Shown here in pieces: positions 32,801 to 42,204 of a DNA stretch of 64,000 bases (positions are counted from its first letter, which is position 1; each line of letters opens with the position of its first letter). Position numbers and translations under genes: made by a program. Origin of the DNA: Sycon ciliatum (lineage: Eukaryota > Porifera > Calcarea > Leucosolenida > Sycettidae); NCBI RefSeq assembly GCF_964019385.1, contig NC_088646.1, positions 5,057,233 through 5,121,232 on the forward strand, written 5' to 3'. The notes below the pieces were generated by a model, which worked only from the letters and a program-made list of their open reading frames with translations, was not told the origin of the DNA and made no database searches.

Positions 32801-35800
32801 GCAACACAAAGTGAGATTGGATCCTGGAAGGTAGGACACCTACTTCAATAAACTGTACATATCCATCAGGTCGTTCTGAATTGGGGTACCGGATAGTGCC
32901 CAGCGACAATCTACACATGTACACACACACACCACCACCACACACACACACCACCACCACCACCACACACACACACCACCACCACCACCACCACACGCAC
33001 ATCATACACACACACACATACACACACACACATACACACACACGTACACACACAGGATACACACTTAGAAATAAGAAGCTATAAACACGGGGAAGGTTAT
33101 GTCGGTGGGTAAGTGAGAGATAGGAGTGTTGCAAACTGCACTTGGCTGCATGGACACATGCAGGGCCGTAGCACAGGGATGTCAGGTGATCCGGCCAAAA
33201 CGAATACTTCGCCGGAAATGATCTGTATTCACGAAAACACCCTTTTGCATGAATCTGGTGGGTCAACTTTTCAGACCAGCTGGACTGGGTGCTACAGCCC
33301 CGACGTGTGTGAGTGTGTGTGTGCGTGGGGAGGGGGAAGATAAATACAGAAAGAAAAATACAGCAACAGCATTTCAACAACAGCAAAAAAGCATCGGAGT
33401 CACTGCGCTTACCAGCATCAAGCTCACAGACACTTTTCGACGCAGAGGTCTTATAATTGCGGATCTCGTGTGCTTCATCCAGCACCAGCCTGCACCAATG
33501 TGCCTAGGTCCAGAAAAGGAAAATGTGGAAGAAACAACAGAAGGTTTAAATATAGAGATGGCAAAGAATGAACACACAGTCATTGTATAACGTCAAAACA
33601 AGCCAGTTAGTTACATGAATAAAAAGAGCTTGTCAATCACACACGTACACACGTACACGTATACACACACACACACTTGTATTTCGGAATGAATACCCCC
33701 AGTACACGAGAAAACAGACCAGAGCAAACTAAGCTGCAATGATACTAACATTGAACAGTGGCCAGTCTCCCTTTCCTTTGCTGGCTTTCTTCGGTTTCTT
33801 GGTGGTCTTTTTGGAGAGGCTGAAGTCAGAATCATCATCGCCGCCATCTTCCTCATCGCTGCTGTCTTCATCCTTCTTGAAGGTAGCTCCACAAACTGCA
33901 GCGTACTCACTCCTCACCACACCATAAGTAGTCAACACGATGTCTTGCTGGAGAAGTCTGTTGAGAAGCAGATTGGACAGCAAGTACATGTAAACCATTC
34001 AAGGTCCAAAGCCACTGCTGAAGGCTGGGTCCTTCACATCAAATAGGAATCAGAGCAATCGTTAAATTAGTATTGTTTGGGTCAATTCCATCCGCTGAGA
34101 TCAAACTACCGGGTAGTACAAGTAGAACCAATCTTTCTAGTTTCTACCCCGCCAAACTCTGCCAAACTCTGACTGCTGAGCCAACACTCAAATCTGTATT
34201 GAGGAGAATCGAAAAAAAAAGTTGTTTAGGCGGGAGGGGAGAAGAGGAGACAGAGGGGGGGGGGGGGGGGGGGGCTGAGAGCATGTCTCCTGCACATGAA
34301 ATGACATGGCAAAACAGAAGAACAACAGTTACTAAACCAAACAATGCTACTCACAGGTCAGAGCTCTTGGTACGATTGGGCCCATGATGCAAGTGCACCT
34401 TCAGGCTGCCACGCTTGAAGCGCTTCTCTGTCTCAGCATTCCACTGCATGATGATGGACGCCGGAACAACGATTAGCGTGGACGTGCGTGAGTCTCGGCC
34501 ACTCTTAATCGCACGACTAGTCTGGCCACTGCTTTTGCCGCTTGCGGAGTCGACAAAGTCATCGTCACTGCACTCCTCGCTATCATCACTGGTGTCATTG
34601 TCGTCACCCGTAGCATCGCCGTGCTGTTTGGAATTCACTGCCTTGACCGCTGCCTTTGCATCGTTTACACGGTCCTCCTTGCACTTCATCACGTGAGAGA
34701 GCATTGTGAGCGTCTTACCAAGACCCATGTCATCGGCTGAGTACACACACACACACAAACATATGCACACGTGCGCATGCACGCACACAAGAAAATAAAT
34801 AACGAGCAGGATGTTGTACCGTTTTCGCAACAATGGTTGGGATTGGTGGTCGTGACTCGTGAGTACAGGGCGTACAATGCCAAGCACCTGTTCTGCACCT
34901 GCGAGGGCAGGACGAATACAAGTGATAAGTTAGGTTCAACCCCTTTCTCACTTTAGCACTGAACAGTAATAGCTCATGGAGCACCAGAACATACAATCAT
35001 CAGTGGACGGGTCCATTCAAGCCTACCACCTGAATTGGAATCCATTCCCGATACCTCTATCTGCCAGCCAAGCAAAAATCAGACTTCAGCAGCCTCACTG
35101 TGTGTCAAGACATGCTCAACCACCCAAACTAACCCAGGATTCCGCCGTGCGGTTTCTGCTGCTCGCGCCAGCTCAGCCAAGCCAGGCCATGCTTTTGATG
35201 CGGCAGTAGCGTCACGTTCTGCAGGCCCACTGGGTCACTGACTTGGACAGTGGGTGCGGGCACTGACTCATGTTGCCTGCGGCAGAAAATAACGATGGTC
35301 GAGCGTTAGGGTACAGCAAAAGAGACTAGCACCATGACATACCAATGCAAAACGATGCTCACAGCCTTTGTACTCAACCAAGAGTGATGCATGTCCATGA
35401 AACCTATCAGATGTTTCGTCTCGATATGTTGACTTGACACATGTAAGTCAAAGAACTCTACCAGAATACAGAATATGACCGACAATGTAATCACGGACAC
35501 AGAGCCCTATCAAAGTCACGAGTATATCGCTTGGATGTTTCACACAGCTTGGCAGTCATCGCCATAGCACTACGGCATTGTGATGTGAAGACAAGGCAAC
35601 GGCGGATATCCTTACTGATGGAGAACTTCCAAGACCTGGCGGGTCAGACGATTGGTAGCGTACACGTCAAGGCGCTTTGTGCCCTCAATGTAGACATTAG
35701 CTGATGGCATTGCAATAGGAATTGCTGCGTGCTGTGAGCAAGAAACAGGCACAAACAGAACCAGAACCAGAACCAGACACAAGAAAATATTTTCATATTG

Positions 35801-37176
35801 AAATACAGTGTGGGAGTGAAAGAAGTGAAAAAGTTGACAGAATTTCTGATATGATTGTTTGGATATTCATGTACATGCGCACACAACTTGGCCAAGCCTG
35901 CATGGTTTCTAGAGAATTTTCATTGATTGACTCACACATGCGTAGCGGAGTGTATTTAGTTTAGGGCCGGGTTCCAGTGCGGCTTCGCGGCACTTGGCTG
36001 CATGCAGCGGAGCGGCGCGGTTCCACTGACACTCGCCATTTGCGGTACCGGGGTCGTGCTCCACATTTTTTGATGACGTTTTGCCTGCCTGCGCGCGCGC
36101 GCGCGCGAAATCAAAATAATCCTCGTGTTCTGGCCTGCGCAACAAATTAAAATTTGAATATTAACGCGTACAAGACAATGCAAAGTACGGGAAACAGGTC
36201 GAGCCGCGACCGCGGCTCGCAGTTTTTGATCAAGAATCGTAGCGAAAGCTCGCGGTGAGCCGCGGCCTCGCTGCTCCAGCTCGAGCCGCGGTCCCTATGG
36301 TAATGATGATGTTTTAAGCCGCGAAAGACGAGCAGCGGAGCAGCAGTGGAACCCGGCCCTTAGAAACCAAGTGCTCAGCACCCCACCCGACCTGTTTGCA
36401 TGGGGCTCACAAAGGAATAACAGCATGTACCTAACATTAAAAGGCCGCCCCCCCCTGAAGGTGGAATGCACGTAATAGTGTGGTCTTACCTTGACAGCCG
36501 CACTGCCACCACGCGACGCCATGGGCTCTGCTGCATACGCCCTGGCGGCAATGCTTTGAGCAGAAGTGGTCACGGCGAAACCGGAGATCTTTGGCTGAGC
36601 ACCTGCAGCAGTGCTGCCAGCACTAGCTACACTATCACTGCTGCCACCGCGGTGGGCAGTAAACGAGTGAGCACTGGCCGGTCGAGATTGACCGTGCTTG
36701 GAGTGAGAAGACGATGCGGCATCTCCTGAATGCGAGGGTGGCGGTGCCTGTGACAACACGTGTCCAGCGAATGGCCGAGCACTGCCTCCACCACGGCCAT
36801 GCTGCTTGTAACCCTGCTGCTGGGAGTATCCGTGAGAATACGACTTGCCAGATTGATATCCGGATGTGTCACCACTGGCTGTTGCAGCTGATCCAGGACG
36901 AACGGAGGTGTAATGGGATGGATAGCTGGTGGTTCCATGACTACTCTGATCGTGTAAAGAGCGATGGCTAGCACTGGGGTGTGGCAAACCAACAGGATGC
37001 TGCTGCTGCGGTTGTTGATGATGCCGATGTTGTTGGTAAGACTGATGCTGTTTCTGCTGGTATTGGCGATGTTGCTGCTGGTGAGGCTGATGTTGAGTTT
37101 GTTGCTGCTGGAAAGACTGATGTTGCTGCTGCTGGTGGTGAGGCTGGTGCTGATGCGGTCTCTGTTGGTATTGGGG

Positions 37177-37207
<31 letters not shown>

Positions 37208-37897
37208 CGCTGAGGCTGGCTTTGCGGCCGCTGCGTTTGGTGGGGCTGTTGTTGCTGCTGTTGCTGTTGGGATTGGACAGAAGCATGAGTACTAGCTTGT
37301 GTTGCAGCACTACTCACTGACTGTCCCTGCAAGGACTGTCCCTGTCCTGATAATCCCGTACGTGCAGGAGCTGAAGCACTTGAAGATCCACCCTTACTTT
37401 GCAGTCTGGATGCACCATTGTCACCATCATCATCACTGATCACCACAACATGCGACGTTGTGGGCCTAGCAGTGTTGGCAAGTGGAGGTGACACATTGAC
37501 ACTTTTTGACTGCTGCTGCCCTGGCCTAAACGACTGACTTGCTTGCTGCGACTGCTGCTGCCCTGGCCTAAACGACTGGCTTGCTTGCTGCGACTGCTGC
37601 TGCCCTGGCCTAACCGACTGACTTGCTTGCTGCGACTGCTGCTGCTGTGCGGAGTGGGAAGGTGGACTCTTGGACTGAGGTTGTTGCTGCCGCTGCTGCT
37701 GTTGCTGCGCTTGTTGCTGCTGACGCTGTTGCTGTTGTTGTTGTTGCACCTGTTGCTGTTGCTGTTGCTGATGTGCAGAGTGCGAGGATGGACTCTTGGA
37801 CTGAGGCTTTTGCTGCAGTGCAACATTCTCCTTGCCAACACCTTGCGCCGGGGATGACTGAGCACTTGAGCTCTGCACCACATCATACCACAGGTTA

Positions 37898-37969
<72 letters not shown>

Positions 37970-40753
37970 ACACACACACACACACACGTGCACACACACA
38001 CGCACACACACAAAGCCACACACACACGCCCACGCCCACGCACGGCAAACAGCTGAATCACAACTACAAGGTTAAAACTCTATTGTCCTGACAAGGCTCT
38101 GTGTGAATTCGCATTGAGCCTTCATTGACAGTACAATTGTTTTTTACTGTGACACTGAACAATAAGCCAACCTTATGCCAACAATGTGTCAATATGCCAA
38201 CCATACGACAACAGTGTGTCAATATGCCAACAGTGTCAACCACACATCAATGCGAACAGGCTACCATTCATTTACCTTGCAGCCAGGGACGCGTACAAAG
38301 CGGCTACCACACCAGCTCTGTCCCTGAACTCGCTCCTTGCAACGATAGTACTGCCTACAGCAGACAGCAGTTATAGAAGTAGAAGAAAACACTTGATGAG
38401 CGCCAAGTTTGAAAACTTCGTTATAATAATAACGAAGCTGGTTTTGATTTTTATGGTCTCCCTTAGAATGGTTAAGTCTCCCTGATCCGTCTTCTCCTTC
38501 GAAGACAAATACTGCGCCAAATAGTACCTTCTTGCTATGCGATGCTGGGTACCACATAACCGTATATACATGTACAATTGTATCAAATCTTCTGAAAACA
38601 CTAACTCAAAAGTCTTCGACACAGTGAAGCTGCTCCACTGTAGCAATTAGGCGTTCCCCTCAATGAAGCAAGGTAACGGAGCAAGCACTCGAGCATTGCT
38701 TTTCTTCATACCTTCCAGTAGTCCCAATTTCGAACATACTAGTCCCAGTGGGTATTTGTAAAGAAAGACCATTACTAGTATGTGAATAACGTTAATAATG
38801 GGATTCAACCACCGCACACTACACAATGCCATGCTGCACATATCTTACTTGGAAACTCCATCGCATGGCTTACTTGCCGCTTGCAGCTCAATCATGGAAG
38901 TATGCGATGGACATGTTTCCGCTGGCACTCTACCAGACACATCACAAGGAGCATACGCAGCATGAATGATTACGGTAGGTATGACCAACCCCGACAAGTT
39001 TGAAAGAGATCCGGACAGAATAAACCAGCATGCCCAACAACAACAAAAAGACCAAAACGGCAGGGATTTCACTTGACGTGCAAATTCCCTTGCAGGACAT
39101 CGACATCATGACTGTAAGTAACCCCCGATAGTGTGCACGTGCCTGTACTTTCTCTATCCAGTCTAAAGATGGCAGCGTTTCACATCGCTTCACCAGGGTG
39201 CACCTGCGTTCAACAGGTTATTTGAGCAAACAGTGCAAAGTCGTACAGAGAGTTGTACCCAAAGCAGGATTGTGTGTAGCTATCATGTACTTTGAGTGCC
39301 AGATGCAGGCGACATGCACAGATTCGTCACATGATGTGAAATCCAGCCGCCGTCACCGACCCCCACAGACCCCAGTTGCTCAGTCTTGGTCAGTATGCAC
39401 AATCAATATACTTACAAATAGTAATGTACTAACGTGTGCATCTCCCTAATCAATAATGGACACCTCATGGAAAGGCACATTGTTAAGAAACCACCACAGC
39501 AGTTGTAAACATATAGACGTGTAGCATAACCCTGGTTAATCCAGTACATACATTGCTACTTGTAGGCACACCAACTATGCCTCTTTCACTACTAAATACG
39601 ACCAGTTGGCTGAAAAGTGGCCTGGCCAATGCCGGACTGACTACTATACCCCTTAGACACCAAAGGTACCGTATATCCACCCCCTTCTTAGAGGAAAAAT
39701 GGGCAAAACATCACATTGAGATTTATTCAGTTGGTACGAAATTGCGATGAATACAATGCTTGGAGCATAAGCCACAAGGGCCGTTTATGGCGAGATTTTT
39801 GTGTGAAGAAAGTGCGGCTCGGACACCTGAAAGTACAGTACCCGGCTTTTCCTCGCAGAACAGCAGAAAAAAGCGTAGTGCAAGGTACCGTATATCCACC
39901 CCCTTCTTAGAGGAAAAATGGGCAAAACATCACATTGAGATTTATTCAGTTGGTACGAAATTGCCAAGAGCAACTGGGACTTATGACAGGGACAGACAGA
40001 ACATACTACGTACTGTAATCTCTGTTCGAAAGGACACCGGTCGTTGGCGTTTGGGCACAGCAGGAATGAAACGCCCTTTGAAGGCCCTTCACGCACACCC
40101 GTCTTGATATAACATAGGTCACCTGCACGTCACAACAACAACGACGGATCAACACACAAACTGTACGTGTGATTATGAAGTCCAAGGAGATAGTTTGGAG
40201 AGTTTCAACACATTCTTATGAAGACTAGAGCACTGACCGACAAACCCAAATGTACAGTTAGGATCTAAAACTGACTTTATACATCAGCAAACTCAGTCCA
40301 AAAAAAGTTGGTGGTCAGTTGCCACATGTCTACAGTCGTAGCGTTATGAATTTCGATCACAATAAGCAGATCACAGGCACCACTATGAGCCGTCTACATG
40401 TATATCAGGGATGACTATTATAAATTAGTCAACCTCTTTCCAAGCAAATGAAACCAGTGACATTTGTAAATGTTCCCCTACATCAGCCATCACGTCGTAA
40501 ACGCCATGAAATCGGACTGAGCCCAGACACATAACGGTATTGGGAGAGAGATCAGCACTCACTGCTCACTGGTTGACAATTTTTTTACCCGATACCAGCA
40601 GATGCACCCATGAAGACACAAAATCATTGCTTGTCTGAAGCAGCCTGGTTTTCTACACAATTAATTTATTTGAGCATCAAGCACACACACTCACTCACCA
40701 TGGCCCGAACATCGAACGTTCGGGTGCTCGCCTGTAACTGTTACGTCGCTCAT
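20102..40753 (-). CDS. TTF2: TTF2/lodestar-type SNF2 transcription termination factor, about 24 exons
   Basis: In known members this SNF2-family DNA-dependent ATPase releases RNA polymerase II transcripts. Exons (high to low): 40753-40699, 40122-40014, 38929-38849, 38354-38276, 37872-36490, 35731-35616, 35276-35134, 34736-34355, 33957-33750, 33503-33413, 32910-32844, 32315-32254, one unresolved, 31821-31773, 31403-31312, 30998-30725, 29352-29203, 28965-28898, 28271-28182, 27805-27742, 27241-27159, 26603-26529, 25287-25204, 20162-20102. Adjacent phases agree at every junction except the gap. About 1,290 residues are placed (human: 1,162). Domains: GRF zinc finger (RCSGHG, then [15 protein letters not shown]), Q-rich region, P-loop [56 protein letters not shown] and the C-terminus [13 protein letters not shown]. 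The ATG at 40753 opens directly into the zinc finger. Confidence 0.93.
20744..21077. mobile_element. MITE with 21-bp TIRs
   Basis: The left end ACTGGCAATATATGTTGCCG and its perfect complement at the right bound 334 bp. Inside, a 22-bp word (TTTTTTTGCTATTGCCGCAT) is tandemly repeated (20872-20944). GCGTTAC words recur in both halves. Target duplication is not evident. It lies in the last TTF2 intron. Confidence 0.75.
21654..21725 (-). repeat. tRNA-Gly-like sequence (pseudogene or SINE head)
   Basis: The minus strand has a good A box (TGGTGCAGTGGTATG), a consensus B box (GGTTCGATTCC) and a TTTCCAA anticodon loop (TCC, Gly). The acceptor stem does not pair, and only three of five anticodon-stem positions match, so it is not a working tRNA. 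A tRNA-derived SINE promoter is likely; no SINE boundary is visible. Confidence 0.6.
21877..22801. mobile_element. hAT-like non-autonomous element A
   Basis: The ends CAGGGATCGATTTA and TAAATCGATCCCTG are perfect inverted repeats. The flanks AAGCG (21872-21876) and AAGCT (22802-22806) look like a 5-bp duplication with one change. The subterminal TCGCATCGCAGTTTGCGA block and the right-hand CTGCTATGC...AAAAAAT block are shared with element B at 25574-26428. A short frame at 22344-22430 begins [10 protein letters not shown], comparable to the transposase-like start in B. It lies in the last TTF2 intron. Confidence 0.8.
22874..24870 (+). mobile_element. DIRS-like retrotransposon remnant in TTF2 intron
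   Basis: The gag-like part starts near 22958 with a charged coiled-coil, a Ser run and basic residues, and includes a CCHC zinc knuckle ([14 protein letters not shown], about 23691-23735) that reads in a different frame from its flanks. The pol part follows: [10 protein letters not shown] near 23900, then from 24149 [37 protein letters not shown] and YMDDGSGG, typical of DIRS/Ngaro-type reverse transcriptases. Frameshifts occur near 23240, 23610 and 24145. RNase H, methylase and tyrosine recombinase regions are absent after about 24870. Near its start a 40-bp unit is tandemly duplicated (about 22875-22953). Confidence 0.8.
24149..24934 (+). pseudogene. DIRS-type reverse transcriptase fragment
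   Basis: This open frame carries reverse transcriptase blocks 2-7: [36 protein letters not shown], the YMDD catalytic box and [18 protein letters not shown]. It continues upstream in another frame ([11 protein letters not shown] at 24115-24147), so a one-base shift separates the halves. No ATG opens the downstream frame, which is first usable from GTG at 24149. The frame runs out of homology near 24870. It is a fragment without activity, sense-oriented opposite to TTF2. Confidence 0.8.
25574..26428. mobile_element. hAT-like non-autonomous element B
   Basis: The inverted ends CAGGGATGAATTTA / TAAATTCATCCCTG are flanked by a perfect 5-bp repeat GTACG (25569-25573 and 26429-26433). A frame at 26150-26236 begins [16 protein letters not shown] and contains KKWLGSEK, resembling the N-terminus of hAT-derived proteins just before a zinc finger. 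That frame soon stops. The element sits in the TTF2 intron between exons 22 and 23. It pairs with element A as one family. Confidence 0.85.
26690..26769 (+). repeat. Two tandem copies of a 40-bp unit
   Basis: GATAATAGAACTCGTGCCAG begins each identical 40-bp copy (26690-26729 and 26730-26769). It lies in a TTF2 intron. Confidence 0.95.
27410..28680. repeat. Three dispersed copies of a 95-bp repeat
   Basis: Copies lie at about 27410-27502 (plus), 28340-28436 (minus) and 28585-28680 (minus). Each contains GTGGACTCATCAGCGCAGCA-like sequence and ends AGCAATGAAAATAAA in its own sense. One frame, [20 protein letters not shown], is kept in two copies. (GATA)n-type microsatellite flanks the two minus copies. 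All three are in TTF2 introns. Confidence 0.85.
28676..28780 (+). repeat. (GATA)n/(GA)n microsatellite
   Basis: An interrupted tract of GATA and GAGA repeats in a TTF2 intron; no coding meaning. Confidence 0.85.
29533..29698. mobile_element. Small MITE with CAGGGGCGTAGC-type ends
   Basis: The left end CAGGCGCGTAGC and right end GCTACGCCCCTG are inverted. The inner GGTCCGG / CCGGAC words are also inverted. A similar element lies at 33161-33302. hAT-like MITEs with these ends are widespread in invertebrates; that placement is from general knowledge. No duplication can be read with certainty. Confidence 0.6.
29772..29845 (-). tRNA. tRNA-Asn (GTT)
   Basis: A complete 74-nt cloverleaf is on the minus strand. 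The acceptor stem GTCTCCG pairs with CGGGGAC (one G-T pair), with discriminator G. The D-arm contains GGCGCAATCGGTTAGCGC, and the anticodon stem TTCGG/CCGAA encloses a CTGTTAA loop with GTT anticodon. The T-arm has the GGTTCAAGCCC B box. There is no intron and CCA is not encoded. It lies in a TTF2 intron, in the same orientation as TTF2, and should be transcribed by RNA polymerase III from its own A and B boxes. Confidence 0.96.
29917..30281. mobile_element. 365-bp MITE, CAAGAGTACATAACC ends, 7-bp duplication
   Basis: The perfect 30-bp TIRs begin CAAGAGTACATAACCAAGAG. Exact 7-bp repeats ACAGTAC flank them (29910-29916 and 30282-30288). A second inner inverted pair (CCCACGGCGGAATTTTTTTA and complement) lies about 40 bp inside. 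No transposase is present. It is the largest member in this window of the family that includes the 28-bp and 34-bp hairpins at 15049 and 47341. Confidence 0.9.
32929..33058 (+). repeat. CA/CAC microsatellite tract
   Basis: Mixed ACACAC and CCACCACCA repeats in a TTF2 intron close to the acceptor of exon 11. Confidence 0.9.
33161..33302. mobile_element. Second CAGGG.CGTAGC-type MITE
   Basis: The left end CAGGGCCGTAGCA and right end TGCTACAGCCCCG are approximately inverted. ATCCGGCCAAAA inside recalls the GGTCCGGCCAAAG of the element at 29533-29698. A third related piece (AAAAGTGGCCTGGCCAATGC) is near 39614. The copy is diverged; boundaries are approximate. Confidence 0.45.
35964..36359. mobile_element. 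PIF/Harbinger-like MITE
   Basis: The TIRs GGGCCGGGTTCCAGTG / CAGTGGAACCCGGCCC bound 396 bp and are flanked by TTA on both sides (35961-35963 and 36360-36362). A 3-bp TTA duplication with GGGCC ends is characteristic of PIF/Harbinger. Internally there are GAGCCGCG/CGCGGCTC palindromes and a (GC)n run at about 36091-36107. It lies in the intron between TTF2 exons 5 and 6. Confidence 0.8.
36490..37872 (-). CDS. TTF2: TTF2 exon 5: long glutamine-rich exon
   Basis: This 461-codon, phase-0 exon lies between the zinc-finger exons and the ATPase exons, where human TTF2 has a poorly conserved linker. It is rich in Gln, Ser and His, with CAG/CAA runs and a tandem 14-residue unit ([14 protein letters not shown], about 37506-37640, three to four copies). 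It starts after a CAG acceptor at AGCTCAAGTGC and ends AAG|GTAAGA. The other strand is therefore open for over 100 codons in several frames (poly-Leu, poly-Ala), which is an artefact. Repeat length is likely to vary between individuals; its function is unknown. Confidence 0.85.
37899..38020 (+). repeat. (CA)n microsatellite at TTF2 intron 4
   Basis: About 33 uninterrupted CA units followed by ACACGTGCAC variants, immediately upstream (in gene sense) of the Q-rich exon's acceptor. Confidence 0.95.
39663..39963 (+). repeat. 82-bp direct repeat, two copies
   Basis: Copies lie at 39663-39744 and 39882-39963. They start AAGGTACCGTATATCCACCC and end GGTACGAAATTG, essentially identical, with 137 bp of unrelated sequence between. 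ACCGTATATCC ends resemble MITE termini. The high identity suggests a recent event. It lies in the TTF2 intron between exons 2 and 3. Confidence 0.9.
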
Positions 40754-41298
40754 GGCTGCGCCAATCTTGCTTAGATCAACACCTGGGATTCAGTGGGAAG
40801 CAAAGGACATACCGGTGACTACAAGAGTTCGCTGAAGTTAGTGAAATGATTGTCGAGTCGGAGTAGTTTGAAAATGACTGGACTTTGAAAAATGGAAATG
40901 AGAAGTAAATTTAGTTCAGAGCAGGATGCATCGACCACGACACGTGCGTGGCTTGTTTTTGAATTCTGGCGCTACATATCCATGGATGCACGCCACTCAC
41001 GCGTGACCATGGTGACCTACTGTACTCCTAGATCCTGACTCGAGACTGCAGCCTGTGGTAGTGTGGACAGTTCAGTGTTGACTGTTGTCGTTCTGTCCAG
41101 TGTCTGCACTTGCCACTGCCAGTCTGTGCACTGGTTCAGATCTACCGTCCTCGTCATCATGGTCATAGTCCTACCTCCACGCCCCCCCTCCCCCACGGTC
41201 TGGTCCGGTCCACCCGACTCCACCGGTGCACCGACCGTGGTATCGCTGATGAGCTCTGCAGCCAGGAGCGAAACAGTAGCTGAGCCTGTCAGAGTTAA

Positions 41299-42158
41299 AG
41301 GGGAAGTTAAGGCAAAAATTAAAATTTCACCAGTTGTAGTCTTCGGGGTGCTGAGTCGAATGGTCGTGGTCCGAGGAAGCTGAGACGCTCCCTTCCTACT
41401 TGAATCCCAATCGAACTCGCGCACTTCCACCGAAACTGGGTGACTGCGCCCTACGAGATGGGGATTTGTATGCAAAATGTCACTAAAAGCGCCATTTCGT
41501 TCTTATAAAAGCACGGATGACCGCGATTGACCCATATGTTGTAGTCTTTTGGACGCTGAGTCGACTGGTTTCGGTCCGAAAAGGCTGCGATGCAGCGTTC
41601 CGCCTTTATTCCCAATCGAACATGGTTGAACAAGCGGTCACGTGCTCCTGCGTACGCCAGTCACCTGGTCACCGTGCCTGCAGGGTACAACTTACTAGCC
41701 GGTTTGACCTTTTTTTTGGGTGCAGTCCTGTCACTCGAGTTGAACTCGAGTTGACCCTGGCCTTGGTGTGAAAGTTGTCACCTGCTGGCGTGGTGACCAG
41801 GTGATTTGGGCACCCAGGAGCACGTGACCACTTGTTCAACCATGTTCGATTGGGAATAAAGGAGGAACGCTGCATCGCAGCCTTTTCGGACCAAAACCAG
41901 TCGACTCAGCGTCCAAAAGACTACAACATATGGGCCAATCGCGGTCATCCGTGCTTTTATAAGAACGAAATGGCGCTTTTAGTGACATTTTGCATACAAA
42001 TCCCCATCTCGTAGGGCGCAGTCACCCAGTTTCGGTGGAAGTGCGCGAGTTCGATTGGGATTCAAGTAGGAAGGGAGCGTCTCAGCTTCCTCGGACCAAG
42101 GCCATATAAGGCCCCCATGAAGAGAACACACCACCGAAAATATTCCCGGAGTGCCCCT
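41299..42158. mobile_element. Fold-back TIR element with TTAA duplication, copy 2
   Basis: 860 bp lie between TTAA copies at 41295-41298 and 42159-42162, ending AGGGG / CCCCT. The body is nearly the same as copy 1 at 1540-2400, with long inverted arms meeting near 41745 (CTCGAGTTGAACTCGAGTTG). The last 60 bp at the right (after about 42100, CCATATAAGGCCCCCATG) do not match the left end or copy 1. The right terminus has therefore been replaced while CCCCT and TTAA are kept. Confidence 0.85.
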
Positions 42159-42204
42159 TTAAGTCCTGTATTCATTATAGCCTTTATATAGGGTCCGGCG
42201 GATT

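Noticed and set aside
36627..37857. Long Leu/Ala/Asn-rich frames opposite or out of frame with TTF2 exon 5
   Set aside because: They are shadows of the CAG/CAA-rich exon; only the minus-strand frame joins flanking exons in phase.
41063..41383. Plus-strand frame of 106 codons running into the fold-back element
   Set aside because: Its end lies in the transposon arm and its start has no homology; it is probably a chance frame.
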